14,986 bases of DNA. Source: Candidatus Aenigmatarchaeota archaeon. Its GTDB lineage: Archaea; Aenigmatarchaeota; Aenigmatarchaeia; Aenigmatarchaeales; DAIDAN01. Below the pieces are notes generated by a model. It did not search any database, had not been told where the DNA came from, and saw only the letters and a list, made by a program, of their open reading frames with translations. Of this stretch, positions 4,919-11,019 are shown one piece after another. The stretch's first letter is position 1; each line of letters starts with the position of its first letter. The stretch is from assembly GCA_027310605.1 (NCBI GenBank), contig DAIDAN010000009.1, positions 1-14,986 on the forward strand, in the 5' to 3' direction. The position numbers and the translations under genes are program-made.

Positions 4919-4968
4919 TGGCCACTAGACTACGGGGCTGTTGGCGCAAAGTTCTTGAATTTGAAAAG

Positions 4969-4978
4969 TTATAAACAT
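4969..4978. promoter_or_regulatory. Shared TATA region between tRNA-Gln and carS
   Basis: GTTATAAACA is AT-rich in both directions. On the minus strand TTTATAA lies about 24 nt before the leader repeat of the tRNA; on the plus strand it lies about 30 nt before the carS ATG at 5005. Divergent transcription from one short region is likely. Confidence 0.55.
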
Positions 4979-5004
4979 ATTTCTCCCAGTATCTTCTGAT
5001 TTTT

Positions 5005-5547
5005 ATGGTTGATTTTTTGCTGGAGTTCGTGAGCGCGCTCTGGATAATTCTTCCCGCTTACGCTGCGAACGGCTTTCCCACGCTCGCGGGCGGAAAGACG
5101 CCGATAGATTTCAGGCGGAATTGGATTGACGGGGAAAGGGTTTTCGGCGACGGCAAAACCGTGGAGGGGTTTTCCCTCGGGCTTGCTGCAGGGACAGCTG
5201 TCGGATTGTTGGAAGCGTTCCTCTACCAATCGCTAAACGCATACGCGGGACAATTCGGAGCGCAGCTCCCGCTCATGAATGCTTTCATAGGATTCCTGAT
5301 ACCTCTCGGCGCGCTCTGCGGAGACCTCGCGGGCTCTTTCATAAAAAGGAGGTTCCGCCTCCCAAGAGGCGCGGACGCGCCTGTGCTTGACCAGCTGAAC
5401 TTCGTTGCCGGCGCGGTTTTCTTCGCGTATTTTTTCACGCAGATAACATTCTGGATGGTCGTGATAATGGCGCTGATGACGCCGGTAATTCACAGGGCCG
5501 CGAACATAATCGCCTACGGGCTGAAGATAAAAAAAGTGCCATGGTAG
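5005..5547 (+). CDS. carS: CDP-archaeol synthase
   Basis: 180-residue integral membrane enzyme that transfers CMP from CTP to digeranylgeranylglycerol phosphate, making CDP-archaeol, the branch point to all archaeal phospholipids. Family signature (former DUF46) is clear: LPAYAANGFPTLAGG at residues 16-30, PIDF, GDGKTVEGF around 48-56, GDLAGSFIKRRF near 106-117 and APVLDQLNF, with the Asp and Lys residues expected for Mg-CTP binding. About five hydrophobic segments, including two C-terminal ones (VAGAVFFAYFF and FWMVVIMALMTPVIH). Normal length for the family. Near-leaderless start from the TATA region at 4969. ino1 and the CDP-alcohol phosphotransferase that use its product lie within 4.5 kb downstream. 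Confidence 0.95.
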   Translation: MVDFLLEFVSALWIILPAYAANGFPTLAGGKTPIDFRRNWIDGERVFGDGKTVEGFSLGLAAGTAVGLLEAFLYQSLNAYAGQFGAQLPLMNAFIGFLIPLGALCGDLAGSFIKRRFRLPRGADAPVLDQLNFVAGAVFFAYFFTQITFWMVVIMALMTPVIHRAANIIAYGLKIKKVPW

Positions 5548-5660
5548 AACAAAATAAAAATAAACCAATAACTAACTTTTTCCAGAAACATTTTTCAGGT
5601 TAATGGTTTTGATTAAAAAAAATCAGCGATGCTGAAAACGCCTAGTATGAGCTGAAAATT

Positions 5661-6362
5661 ATGAAAAATAAAAATTATTGTCAAGAGCGGAAGTTCGACC
5701 TCCACTCCCATACCATTTACAGCAAGCACTGGTTCTGGGGCATGGACGCGCTTGACACGCCGCAGGATATGGTGAAAGCTGCGATAAAGAAAGGCCTGGG
5801 CGGACTGGCTATAACGGACCACCAGACCGTGAAAGGGAGCCTGGCTGCGAAAAAGTTTGCAAAAAAATACGCGGATTTTGTGGTAATAACGGGCAGCGAG
5901 ATAAGGACATTGTCCGGCGATGTTGTCGCGCTCGGAATAAAGGAAGACTTGCCCGACGACTTGGCACTTGAAGAAACGATAGAGAAAGTCCACAATCAAG
6001 GCGGCATAGCAGTCGCCGCGCATCCTTTCGCGGAATTCCTCGTGAGAAAATGCGTCGGTTATGAGGCAAGAAAGCTGGATGCGATAGAGGTTTTCAACGC
6101 GGGAAGCTGCAAGGGTTTCCACAACAGGAAGGCGTTAAAATATGCGGAAAAGCTCAAAAAACCGGAGACCGCGGGAAGCGACGCGCACTGCGCAAGGGAT
6201 GCGGGAAGGGCGGGAGTGATATGCGATGCGCGCGCGCAGGACGATGTTCTTGAAAGCATTATGAAAAAGCGCTGCGAAATTTTCGGGAGCTACACGCCCT
6301 ACATTGACCTCGCATACTTGAGCGTGAGAAAATTTTCCAGATCCTTGAAAAATAGAATTTGA
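5661..6362 (+). CDS. PHP-domain metal-dependent phosphoesterase
   Basis: 233 residues, single PHP domain of the stand-alone type. All four PHP motifs with metal ligands are present: DLHSHT (D13, H15, H17), ITDHQ (D53, H54), GSE (E80), AAHPF (H121) and GSDAH (D174, H176). Such enzymes hydrolyse phosphoesters, from histidinol phosphate to short nucleotides or 3',5'-bisphosphates; without an adjacent polymerase or histidine gene the substrate is open. It sits between carS and the inositol-lipid genes; a phosphatase acting on inositol-lipid intermediates is conceivable, but position alone supports it. The gap 5548-5660 has no clear TATA box, only A/T runs, so read-through from carS is possible. 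Confidence 0.9.
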   Translation: MKNKNYCQERKFDLHSHTIYSKHWFWGMDALDTPQDMVKAAIKKGLGGLAITDHQTVKGSLAAKKFAKKYADFVVITGSEIRTLSGDVVALGIKEDLPDDLALEETIEKVHNQGGIAVAAHPFAEFLVRKCVGYEARKLDAIEVFNAGSCKGFHNRKALKYAEKLKKPETAGSDAHCARDAGRAGVICDARAQDDVLESIMKKRCEIFGSYTPYIDLAYLSVRKFSRSLKNRI

Positions 6363-6403
6363 ACCACAAGATTGTTCGGCAGAAACCGAATAAAAACAGC
6401 GGG

Positions 6404-6412
6404 ATTTAAATA
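6404..6412 (+). promoter_or_regulatory. TATA box of the secreted protein gene
   Basis: ATTTAAATA, 27 nt (centre to ATG) upstream of 6435, which selects that ATG over the in-frame ATGs at 6372 and 6414. Confidence 0.6.
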
Positions 6413-6434
6413 CATGTTCTTGAAGAATAAACCT

Positions 6435-7178
6435 ATGGTAAATGAAAGAATACTGATTATTGGAGTTTTGATAGCCGCGTTCTTTATTTTTCCAACATCT
6501 GTTAATGCAGTAGATTGCAACTTAAGTTCTGTTTATAACTATGCTATCAGTCAGGGAATGAGTCCTAACGCTGATTTTGTAGAAAACAGCACATTAAAAC
6601 AGTCCGGAAAAGATATTTTTTATGCATATTATACTGAGTGGAATGCAAATCACACATATTTGGAAAAGAAGTGGACTTTTTATGTAGTTTGCGATAGCGG
6701 AATCGTTTTCAATCATTACCCATCATTCAAAGAAGTTTATACGGAAGTCACTCTGAAAATAGATTCAACTTTGTATCAAGCTATGAAAAGCGCAGCGGAA
6801 AACGAAGAAATCCCAATTATGCTTTTTTCGCCCGCTAATGTAAGCAAGGATGTTGCAAGAAATGATTTGCTTAATGCGGGAATGAGCATAGCCGTAGAAT
6901 ATCCTATGTCTGACGGGCACACTTCATTTTCCGGAAGCGCCACAAAATCCGAGATAAGCTCTGTTTCCAATATAAGCTGGGTTACTGAAATTGATTATAA
7001 TTCAAGAAGCAATGTTGGCTTTGCAGGGAACATTGTTGGCGTTGGCAGCAAAGATGCAGGTTTTAACATATATGAATGGTCGGATTCAACAAAATTATGG
7101 GTAGCATCAATTGCTGTTGTAGTTTTGATAGCTGTCGTATTGCTGGCAACATATTTCTACAAAAGAAAAAGAAAGTAG
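6435..7178 (+). CDS. Secreted protein with C-terminal membrane anchor, function unknown
   Basis: 247 residues from the ATG at 6435, fixed by the TATA box. An N-terminal signal peptide (ERILIIGVLIAAFFIFPTSV, probable cut after VNA) is followed by an extracellular domain with many Asn, Ser and Tyr (SPNADFVENS, SYNSRSNVG-type stretches), then a C-terminal membrane helix (WVASIAVVVLIAVVLLATYF) and a KRKRK stop-transfer tail. This is a type-I membrane protein exposed outside the cell. No enzyme motif recognised. It looks more AT-rich than carS or ino1, as is common for surface proteins or recent acquisitions. Its stop is 4 bp from that of the convergent PadR-like gene. Confidence 0.75.
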   Translation: MVNERILIIGVLIAAFFIFPTSVNAVDCNLSSVYNYAISQGMSPNADFVENSTLKQSGKDIFYAYYTEWNANHTYLEKKWTFYVVCDSGIVFNHYPSFKEVYTEVTLKIDSTLYQAMKSAAENEEIPIMLFSPANVSKDVARNDLLNAGMSIAVEYPMSDGHTSFSGSATKSEISSVSNISWVTEIDYNSRSNVGFAGNIVGVGSKDAGFNIYEWSDSTKLWVASIAVVVLIAVVLLATYFYKRKRK

Positions 7179-7182
7179 TTTC

Positions 7183-7482
7183 CTATATGCTTGCAAAATA
7201 TTTCTTAAATAATTTTTTCGCCTCTTTCAGCTCCGCGCCGCCTTTCCTTGTTATGCCGTAATAAACAAACTTGCCGGCTCTTTCCGATTTCACATATTTT
7301 CCGCTCTCAAGGAGGTAGAGCACCTTGTATGCCGTGACATTGCCGTAGACGAAACCGAACCTTTTCCTTATCAGCCCGCGCAGGTCGCGCGCGTTCATCC
7401 TCCCGCCTTTCAGCACGCTCAGGACGAACAGCCAGAGGTTCTCGCTCTCTATCTTCAGCTTCAATCTTTCTATGGGGCGCAT
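7183..7482 (-). CDS. PadR-like winged-helix transcriptional regulator
   Basis: 99 residues, a minimal PadR-type winged helix. Helix 1 LWLFVLSVLKGGRMNARDL, recognition part FVYGNVTAYKVLYLLESGKY and the wing VKSERAGKFVYYGITRKGG are the standard order; the closing helix ELKEAKKLFKKYF supports dimerisation. The long C-terminal dimer domain of larger PadR proteins is absent. The ATG at 7482 has GAGGAG 7 nt upstream. Divergent from ino1, sharing the bidirectional TATA at 7524 and the palindrome at 7538-7555, so it probably controls itself, ino1 or both. Signal unknown. Confidence 0.75.
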   Translation of the reverse strand: MRPIERLKLKIESENLWLFVLSVLKGGRMNARDLRGLIRKRFGFVYGNVTAYKVLYLLESGKYVKSERAGKFVYYGITRKGGAELKEAKKLFKKYFASI

Positions 7483-7523
7483 AAGTCTCTCCTCTTATTC
7501 CGGCAAATGTTTCACAGCCGCAA

Positions 7524-7533
7524 GATATAAATA
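7524..7533. promoter_or_regulatory. Bidirectional TATA box between PadR-like gene and ino1
   Basis: GATATAAATA reads as a TATA box on plus (start near 7557) and as TATTTATATC on minus (start near 7500, leaving a ~20-nt leader with GAGGAG before 7482). Confidence 0.55.
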
Positions 7534-7537
7534 CTAT

Positions 7538-7555
7538 GTTTTACAAATGTAAAAC
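7538..7555. promoter_or_regulatory. Candidate operator palindrome
   Basis: GTTTTACA, AA, TGTAAAAC: a perfect 8-bp-arm inverted repeat centred about 18 bp downstream of the TATA box centre, covering the predicted start region of the ino1 transcript. The size and symmetry suit a dimeric winged-helix repressor such as the adjacent PadR-like protein. Confidence 0.55.
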
Positions 7556-7605
7556 GTAACATTATGGATTGGATTGCAGATACACTGACAAAGGCGTTTC
7601 ACCAA

Positions 7606-7651
7606 AACGCTTCGGTAGCCGTTCCGATTTTTTATCCAAGTCATAATGAAT
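7606..7651 (+). repeat. Dispersed repeat copy in the ino1 leader
   Basis: Core AACGCTTCGGTAGCCGTTCC (7606-7625) and tail CCAAGTCATAATGAAT (7636-7651) match the truD-internal copy (11179-11230), which has AACGCTTTATTAGCCGCTCT and CCAATTCATACTGATGAAT. It lies in the frame of an upstream ATG (7564) that is open into ino1. Confidence 0.55.
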
Positions 7652-7668
7652 ATTTTTATGGTGATATT

Positions 7669-8742
7669 ATGCCAAAAATAAAGGTAGCCGTCGCGGGAAT
7701 AGGGAACTGCGCGTCAATGCTGGCGCAGGGGATAGAATTCTACAGGAATGCGGAGGAGACTGTCGGGCTGATGCGCCCGGAGCTCGGCGGCTATAAAATT
7801 TCGGATATCGAGATTGTTGCCGCTTTCGATGTGAACCGCGACAAGGTGGGGAAGGACCTGTCTGAGGCGATTTTCGAGCCGAACACCATCAACACCGTGA
7901 GGATTGTGGATGTGCCGCGCACGGGCGTGGAGGTTATGAAAGCTCCGGTTCTTGACGGGATAGGAGAGTATCTTGGCACGAAAGTCAGGGTTTCCGACAA
8001 AAAAGATGTTGATGTTGTTTCTATTCTGAAAGAAAGCGGCGCGGAAATCCTCATAAACTATCTTCCCGTAGGCAGTTTCAAGGCTTCAAGGTTTTATGCT
8101 GATGCCGCGCTGCAGGCTGGCTGCGGATTCATAAACTGCATTCCGGAATTCATAGCTTCCGATGCAAGCTGGGTAAAAAAATTTGAAACTGCGGGATTGC
8201 CGATAATAGGGGATGACAACAAGGGGCAGCTTGGCGCTTCCATCCTGAGCCGCGTTCTCGCGAACCTTTTCCGCGAGCGTGGAGGAAAGGTTGAAAGGAT
8301 GTACCAGCTCAACTTCGGAGGAAACACGGACTTCCTAAACCTGCTGGAGCATTCAAGGCTGAAGTTCAAGAGGATAAGCAAGACCGAGACAGTTCAAAGC
8401 CAGCTGCCAAAAAGGCTTGAGGATGAAAACATCCATATCGGGCCGAGCGATTATGTGCCCTGGCTGAAGAGCAGGAAAATCGCGAATATGAGGATTGAAG
8501 GAAAGACATTCGGAGACATCCCGATTTACATTGACCTGAAGCTTGATGTGGAGGACAAGTCCGTCGCAACCGGCGTTCTTGTTGACGCGATACGCTGCGA
8601 AAAAATTGCGCTTGACCGCGGCACCGGCGGCGTTCTCGAGTCAGCGAGCGCTTACTTCATGAAATTTCCGATAAAGCAATATCCGGACTGGCAGGCAAGG
8701 CAGATGCTTGAGGAGTTCATAGAAGGAAAGCGAGAACGATAA
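7669..8742 (+). CDS. ino1: Inositol-3-phosphate synthase (archaeal type)
   Basis: 357 residues; NAD-dependent cyclisation of glucose 6-phosphate to 1L-myo-inositol 1-phosphate (the 3-phosphate in D numbering), the head-group precursor of archaetidylinositol. Family features: Rossmann start KVAVAGIGNCASMLAQGIE, AAFDVNRDKVGKDL, INYLPVGSF, GDDNKGQLGASILSR (catalytic Lys region), LNFGGNTDFLNLLE and GPSDYVPWL. Start at 7669 because GGTG lies 5 nt upstream and MPKIKVAVAG is the normal N-terminus; the frame is open back to an ATG at 7564 and would add 35 residues partly encoded by a repeat, which I do not favour. The predicted leader is about 110 nt. Next gene downstream is its expected partner, the inositol-phosphate phosphotransferase. 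Confidence 0.95.
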   Translation: MPKIKVAVAGIGNCASMLAQGIEFYRNAEETVGLMRPELGGYKISDIEIVAAFDVNRDKVGKDLSEAIFEPNTINTVRIVDVPRTGVEVMKAPVLDGIGEYLGTKVRVSDKKDVDVVSILKESGAEILINYLPVGSFKASRFYADAALQAGCGFINCIPEFIASDASWVKKFETAGLPIIGDDNKGQLGASILSRVLANLFRERGGKVERMYQLNFGGNTDFLNLLEHSRLKFKRISKTETVQSQLPKRLEDENIHIGPSDYVPWLKSRKIANMRIEGKTFGDIPIYIDLKLDVEDKSVATGVLVDAIRCEKIALDRGTGGVLESASAYFMKFPIKQYPDWQARQMLEEFIEGKRER

Positions 8743-8802
8743 GGGAAAGATGATAAATAACCAGCGTATCTTATATTGCAGCTCATTTCGTATTGATTGA
8801 AT

Positions 8803-8829
8803 TACATCCGTATCTGAAAATTATTTAAG
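8803..8829 (+). promoter_or_regulatory. Promoter of the CDP-alcohol phosphotransferase gene
   Basis: TTATTTAAG at 8821-8829, about 27 nt before the ATG at 8852, predicts a leaderless mRNA. The upstream ACATCCGTATCTGAAA block resembles CAATCCGTACTGTAGA before the box at 13781, so the two promoters share about 25 bp. Confidence 0.6.
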
Positions 8830-8851
8830 CCGCGGCTCCGATTGTTTTGTG

Positions 8852-9484
8852 ATGCATATGCTCTACAAATATGCGGACAAGTTCGGCGGCTTCAAGGAAA
8901 AGGTTGGAAAGGTTTTTGGCAGGCTTCCGATAAATCCGAACGGCTGGACGCTGCTGTCGATTGCCGCCGCGCTCGCAAGCTTTTATTTTTTGCTTCAGGA
9001 GAATTTTATTCCCGCAGCCTTTCTTTTCGCGATAGCGGCTTTCCTTGACATTGTGGACGGCTCTGTCGCGAAAATTAACAATAAGGCTTCCGTTCTCGGC
9101 GCGTATCTTGACACGATATCGGACAGGTATGTGGAATTCGTAATAATCTTCGGCTTGTTTTTCGCCGCATATCCGCGCCTTGACATCCTTGGCATTTCGC
9201 TGTTCTCGTCAAAAACTTTGCTGATGATATTGCTGTTCGGAAGCCTCATGACAAGCTATTCAATCTCGGCGGCGCACGAGGAAGGGGTTGAGGAGAGAAG
9301 ATTGAGGGGCGGAATAATGGAGCGCGGCGAGAGGATGATTCTACTGTTTGCAATAATCCTGCTTTCCGCCTTCTCAAGGACTTACGCGCTCTACCTGATT
9401 GCAATAATGGCGTTACTTGCGAACACCACGGCGCTGCAGAGGATTTGGATTGCGGTAAATATTTTCGCAAGGGAGAGAAGATAA
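8852..9484 (+). CDS. CDP-alcohol phosphotransferase, likely archaetidylinositol phosphate synthase
   Basis: 210 residues with about six membrane segments. It carries the CDP-alcohol phosphotransferase motif: D66, D69-G70, A73, K74, G83, D87, D91 (DIVDGSVAK then GAYLDTISD). The Asp residues bind metals and CDP-lipid. The usual Arg after Ala is Lys here. Following ino1, the best substrate pair is CDP-archaeol plus inositol phosphate, giving archaetidylinositol phosphate; a phosphatidylglycerophosphate-type reaction is the alternative. HEEGVEERRLRGGIMERGER near residue 140-160 is like the GIMERxER segment of AIP synthases. Start ATG at 8852 (GTG 8849 and ATG 8858 are alternatives), chosen from the promoter distance. 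Confidence 0.88.
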   Translation: MHMLYKYADKFGGFKEKVGKVFGRLPINPNGWTLLSIAAALASFYFLLQENFIPAAFLFAIAAFLDIVDGSVAKINNKASVLGAYLDTISDRYVEFVIIFGLFFAAYPRLDILGISLFSSKTLLMILLFGSLMTSYSISAAHEEGVEERRLRGGIMERGERMILLFAIILLSAFSRTYALYLIAIMALLANTTALQRIWIAVNIFARERR

Positions 9485-9495
9485 ACAATAAAAAT

Positions 9496-9540
9496 ATTCG
9501 TAACTGTTTCTGATTTCTGTTTGTAAAAATAGTTTTCGTA
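9496..9540 (+). repeat. Intergenic repeat block (ATTCGTAACTGTTT ... GTTTTCGTA)
   Basis: ATTCGTAACTGTTT at 9496-9509 and AGTTTTCGTA at 9531-9540. The same two blocks, with similar spacing, are at 10879-10892 and 10911-10920, and a weaker copy starts at 1822. The rest of the gap 9485-9659 holds AT-rich sequence and the pth2 promoter. Confidence 0.55.
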
Positions 9541-9629
9541 AAAAAATATGAAATTTTCAGAAACGGTTTTCATATTCAGAAATTCAAAAATAGAACAAAC
9601 GGTAGAAAACGCGCAGTTCTTTAACAATT

Positions 9630-9640
9630 CTTTAAATATT
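9630..9640 (+). promoter_or_regulatory. TATA box of pth2
   Basis: CTTTAAATATT with its centre 25 nt before the ATG at 9660; leaderless arrangement. Confidence 0.65.
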
Positions 9641-9659
9641 CTCCCTCTTAATTATTTTT

Positions 9660-10001
9660 ATGCTCAAGCAAGTCATAATAATCCGAACCGACTTGAAGAT
9701 GGGAAAAGGCAAGCTCGCCGCGGAAGCGGCGCACGCCTCGCTCGCCGCGTTTTTGAAAGCAAAGGAGGAGGACAGGCAAAGTTGGATTGAAAGCGGGATG
9801 AAAAAAATCGTCCTGAAAGCCGGAGGCGAAAAGGAGCTGGTTTCCGCTTTCCGGGAGATGAAAAAGGAAAAGCTTCCCGCCGAGCTCATAGCCGACCGGG
9901 GGCTCACGCAGATTTCTCCGGGAACGAAGACCGCTATCGGTTGCGGGCCTGTCGAGGAGAAAAATATCGACAAGATAACGGGGAAGATGAAGCTGCTGTA
10001 A
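9660..10001 (+). CDS. pth2: Peptidyl-tRNA hydrolase, Pth2 type
   Basis: 113 residues, normal Pth2 length. It releases tRNA from prematurely dropped peptidyl-tRNA by cleaving the ester bond. Recognisable motifs: RTDLKMGKGKLAAEAAHAS at residues 9-27 (conserved Lys-Gly-Lys and A-Q/E-x-x-H-A segment), WIESGMKKIVLKAGGEKEL, then LIADRGLTQISPGTKTAIGCGP, the family's D-x-G-x-T-x-x-x-x-G-T-x-T-x-x-x-x-G-P signature. Cytosolic, soluble. The DUF63 gene begins 18 bp downstream and is probably co-transcribed. Confidence 0.96.
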   Translation: MLKQVIIIRTDLKMGKGKLAAEAAHASLAAFLKAKEEDRQSWIESGMKKIVLKAGGEKELVSAFREMKKEKLPAELIADRGLTQISPGTKTAIGCGPVEEKNIDKITGKMKLL

Positions 10002-10019
10002 ACAATTTGCGTGACAGTT

Positions 10020-10847
10020 ATGCCAGACCCAATCTCCGATTTCTTTTACGAGTATTTTCTAAAGACAATGTGCTACCAGTACAATGTCGTGAACACGCTC
10101 GTTTACGGGCTGGTTCTCGTTGCCGCCGTTTTCGGCACTTACAAGCTTCTGGAAAGGCTGAAGATAAAAATAGACAAGAAACTTTTCTACGCGGTAATTC
10201 CGTTCATCCTTTTCGGCGGTTCTGCAAGGGCGCTGCGCGACCACACTGAGATAAGCACGGTCTTCCAGACCGTGCCGCAGCTGTTCTGCTCCCCGATAAT
10301 TTATTTCGTGGTCTTCGCGATTGCACTCGGCTCGCTCCTGATTGGGATAGCAGTGCAGAAAAAATTCAGGATAAAATATTGGAAAACCATGGCTTTCATT
10401 GGGCTTGCTATTTTATCATATAATATAGGCAATTTCAGGATAGCAAATTGGCCTGCCGTCGCGATAATCGGAGGGTTGTTCGCTTTCTGGGTTGCGCTGC
10501 TTTTCGGCTTCAGCCGATTCAAGCCTAAAATACTTTCAAGAATGAACGCGGGCATCCTTTCGTCCCACCTTCTTGACGCTTCGGCAAGTTTCGCGGCGCT
10601 GACTTTCTTTGGCTACCGGGAACAGCATGTCCTTCCCACATTTCTGATTGATTTGGCGGGCGGCCCCGCAGCGGGCGCGTGGATAATGTTCCCGCTGAAA
10701 ATAATAGTTGTAGGCGCAGTCCTTTACCTTCTGGACAAATACGCGGAGGACAGGCAGTTCAGGAACTTCCTGAAGCTGATAATCCTGATTCTCGGGCTTG
10801 CGCTCGGCACGCGCGATTTCCTCACGGTGGGCATGATGCAGGCTTAA
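10020..10847 (+). CDS. DUF63 family integral membrane protein
   Basis: 275 residues with about eight hydrophobic segments. The N-terminal YNVVNTLVYGLVLVAAVFG, then DKKLFYAVIPFILFGGSARA and LRDHTE, and HLLDASASFAALTFFGY in the second half are the conserved core of DUF63, a family largely restricted to archaea and without an assigned function. The charged and polar residues in the motifs (R, D, H) sit at membrane borders and suggest a buried active site or transport path. ATG at 10020 preferred; GTG at 10011 would add three residues. Downstream of pth2 by 18 bp; no specific role follows from this pairing. Confidence 0.9.
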   Translation: MPDPISDFFYEYFLKTMCYQYNVVNTLVYGLVLVAAVFGTYKLLERLKIKIDKKLFYAVIPFILFGGSARALRDHTEISTVFQTVPQLFCSPIIYFVVFAIALGSLLIGIAVQKKFRIKYWKTMAFIGLAILSYNIGNFRIANWPAVAIIGGLFAFWVALLFGFSRFKPKILSRMNAGILSSHLLDASASFAALTFFGYREQHVLPTFLIDLAGGPAAGAWIMFPLKIIVVGAVLYLLDKYAEDRQFRNFLKLIILILGLALGTRDFLTVGMMQA

Positions 10848-10878
10848 GCCGATAATAAATTCGTTTTTCAGAAAAACC

Positions 10879-10920
10879 ATTCGTAACTGTTTACAATGAA
10901 ACTTAATGATGGTTTTCGTA
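10879..10920 (+). repeat. Intergenic repeat block, second copy
   Basis: ATTCGTAACTGTTT (10879-10892) and GGTTTTCGTA (10911-10920), as at 9496-9540. Lies in the 172-bp gap before truD. Confidence 0.55.
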
Positions 10921-10991
10921 TCGGAAGTTTTCCGCCAGCGCTTTTTCGAGTTCATTACAGAAAGGGCTGAACGCACGAAAACGATTCAGAG

Positions 10992-10998
10992 TTTTAAG
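10992..10998 (+). promoter_or_regulatory. TATA box of truD
   Basis: TTTTAAG about 25 nt before the ATG at 11020; it decides this start against the in-frame start at 10906. Confidence 0.5.
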
Positions 10999-11019
10999 CT
11001 TTTGAATTATATTATTGTT

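Larger units (their letters stand above)
4577..4939 (-). tRNA. tRNA-Gln (CUG) with multiple introns
   Basis: The 5' acceptor AGCCCCG (4939-4933) pairs with CGGGGCT (4587-4581), followed by discriminator A and encoded CCA (4577). Proposed exons, minus strand: 4939-4919 (acceptor, TA, D-stem GTCT, AGTGGCCA); 4859-4843 (A, GGAT, A, anticodon stem GCGGT, loop CTCTGG with anticodon CTG at 4846-4844); 4791-4777 (A, ACCGC, variable GGAC, T-stem GGCAG); 4763-4758 (TTCGAA); 4593-4577 (T, CTGCC, acceptor, ACCA). They sum to exactly 76 nt, with a 5-bp anticodon stem, 5-bp T-stem, T-loop TTCGAAT and the A1-U72 pair and CTCTGGA loop usual for archaeal tRNA-Gln. The four introns (59, 51, 13 and 164 nt) total 287 nt. 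The acceptor, anticodon and T stems are strong; exact T-arm splice points are the weakest part. TATA box TTTATAA at 4970-4976 fits minus-strand transcription. Confidence 0.68.
4547..4961. repeat. Inverted and direct repeats flanking the tRNA gene
   Basis: TTGCGCCAAC (4547-4556) and its exact complement GTTGGCGCAA (4940-4949) bracket the tRNA; the second copy abuts tRNA nucleotide 1. Outside each lies a direct copy of TTCTTGAATT (4560-4569 and 4952-4961). In the precursor RNA the 10-bp inverted repeat could extend the acceptor stem across an internal loop. Confidence 0.7.

Noticed and set aside
4577..4939. tmRNA, SRP RNA or RNase P RNA as explanation for the paired ends
   Set aside because: No tmRNA G-U acceptor pair or tag frame, no SRP GGAAG/GCAGCC loop, no RNase P GAGGAAAGTC or ACAGAA core seen; the tRNA-Gln model explains all stems.
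4547..4961. Attachment sites of an integrated element at the tRNA
   Set aside because: The flanking repeats are short, and nothing between them but the tRNA and its introns; no integrase gene nearby.
7564..7668. N-terminal extension of ino1 (35 residues from the ATG at 7564)
   Set aside because: MPKIKVAVAGIGNC is the usual family start and has a GGTG site 5 nt upstream; the extension is encoded partly by a repeat copy. Kept as a finding, not as the gene start.
10906..11019. 38-residue N-terminal extension of TruD
   Set aside because: TATA box at 10992 lies inside it and MFYTKTPGIGG is the normal start; upstream sequence is intergenic repeat.
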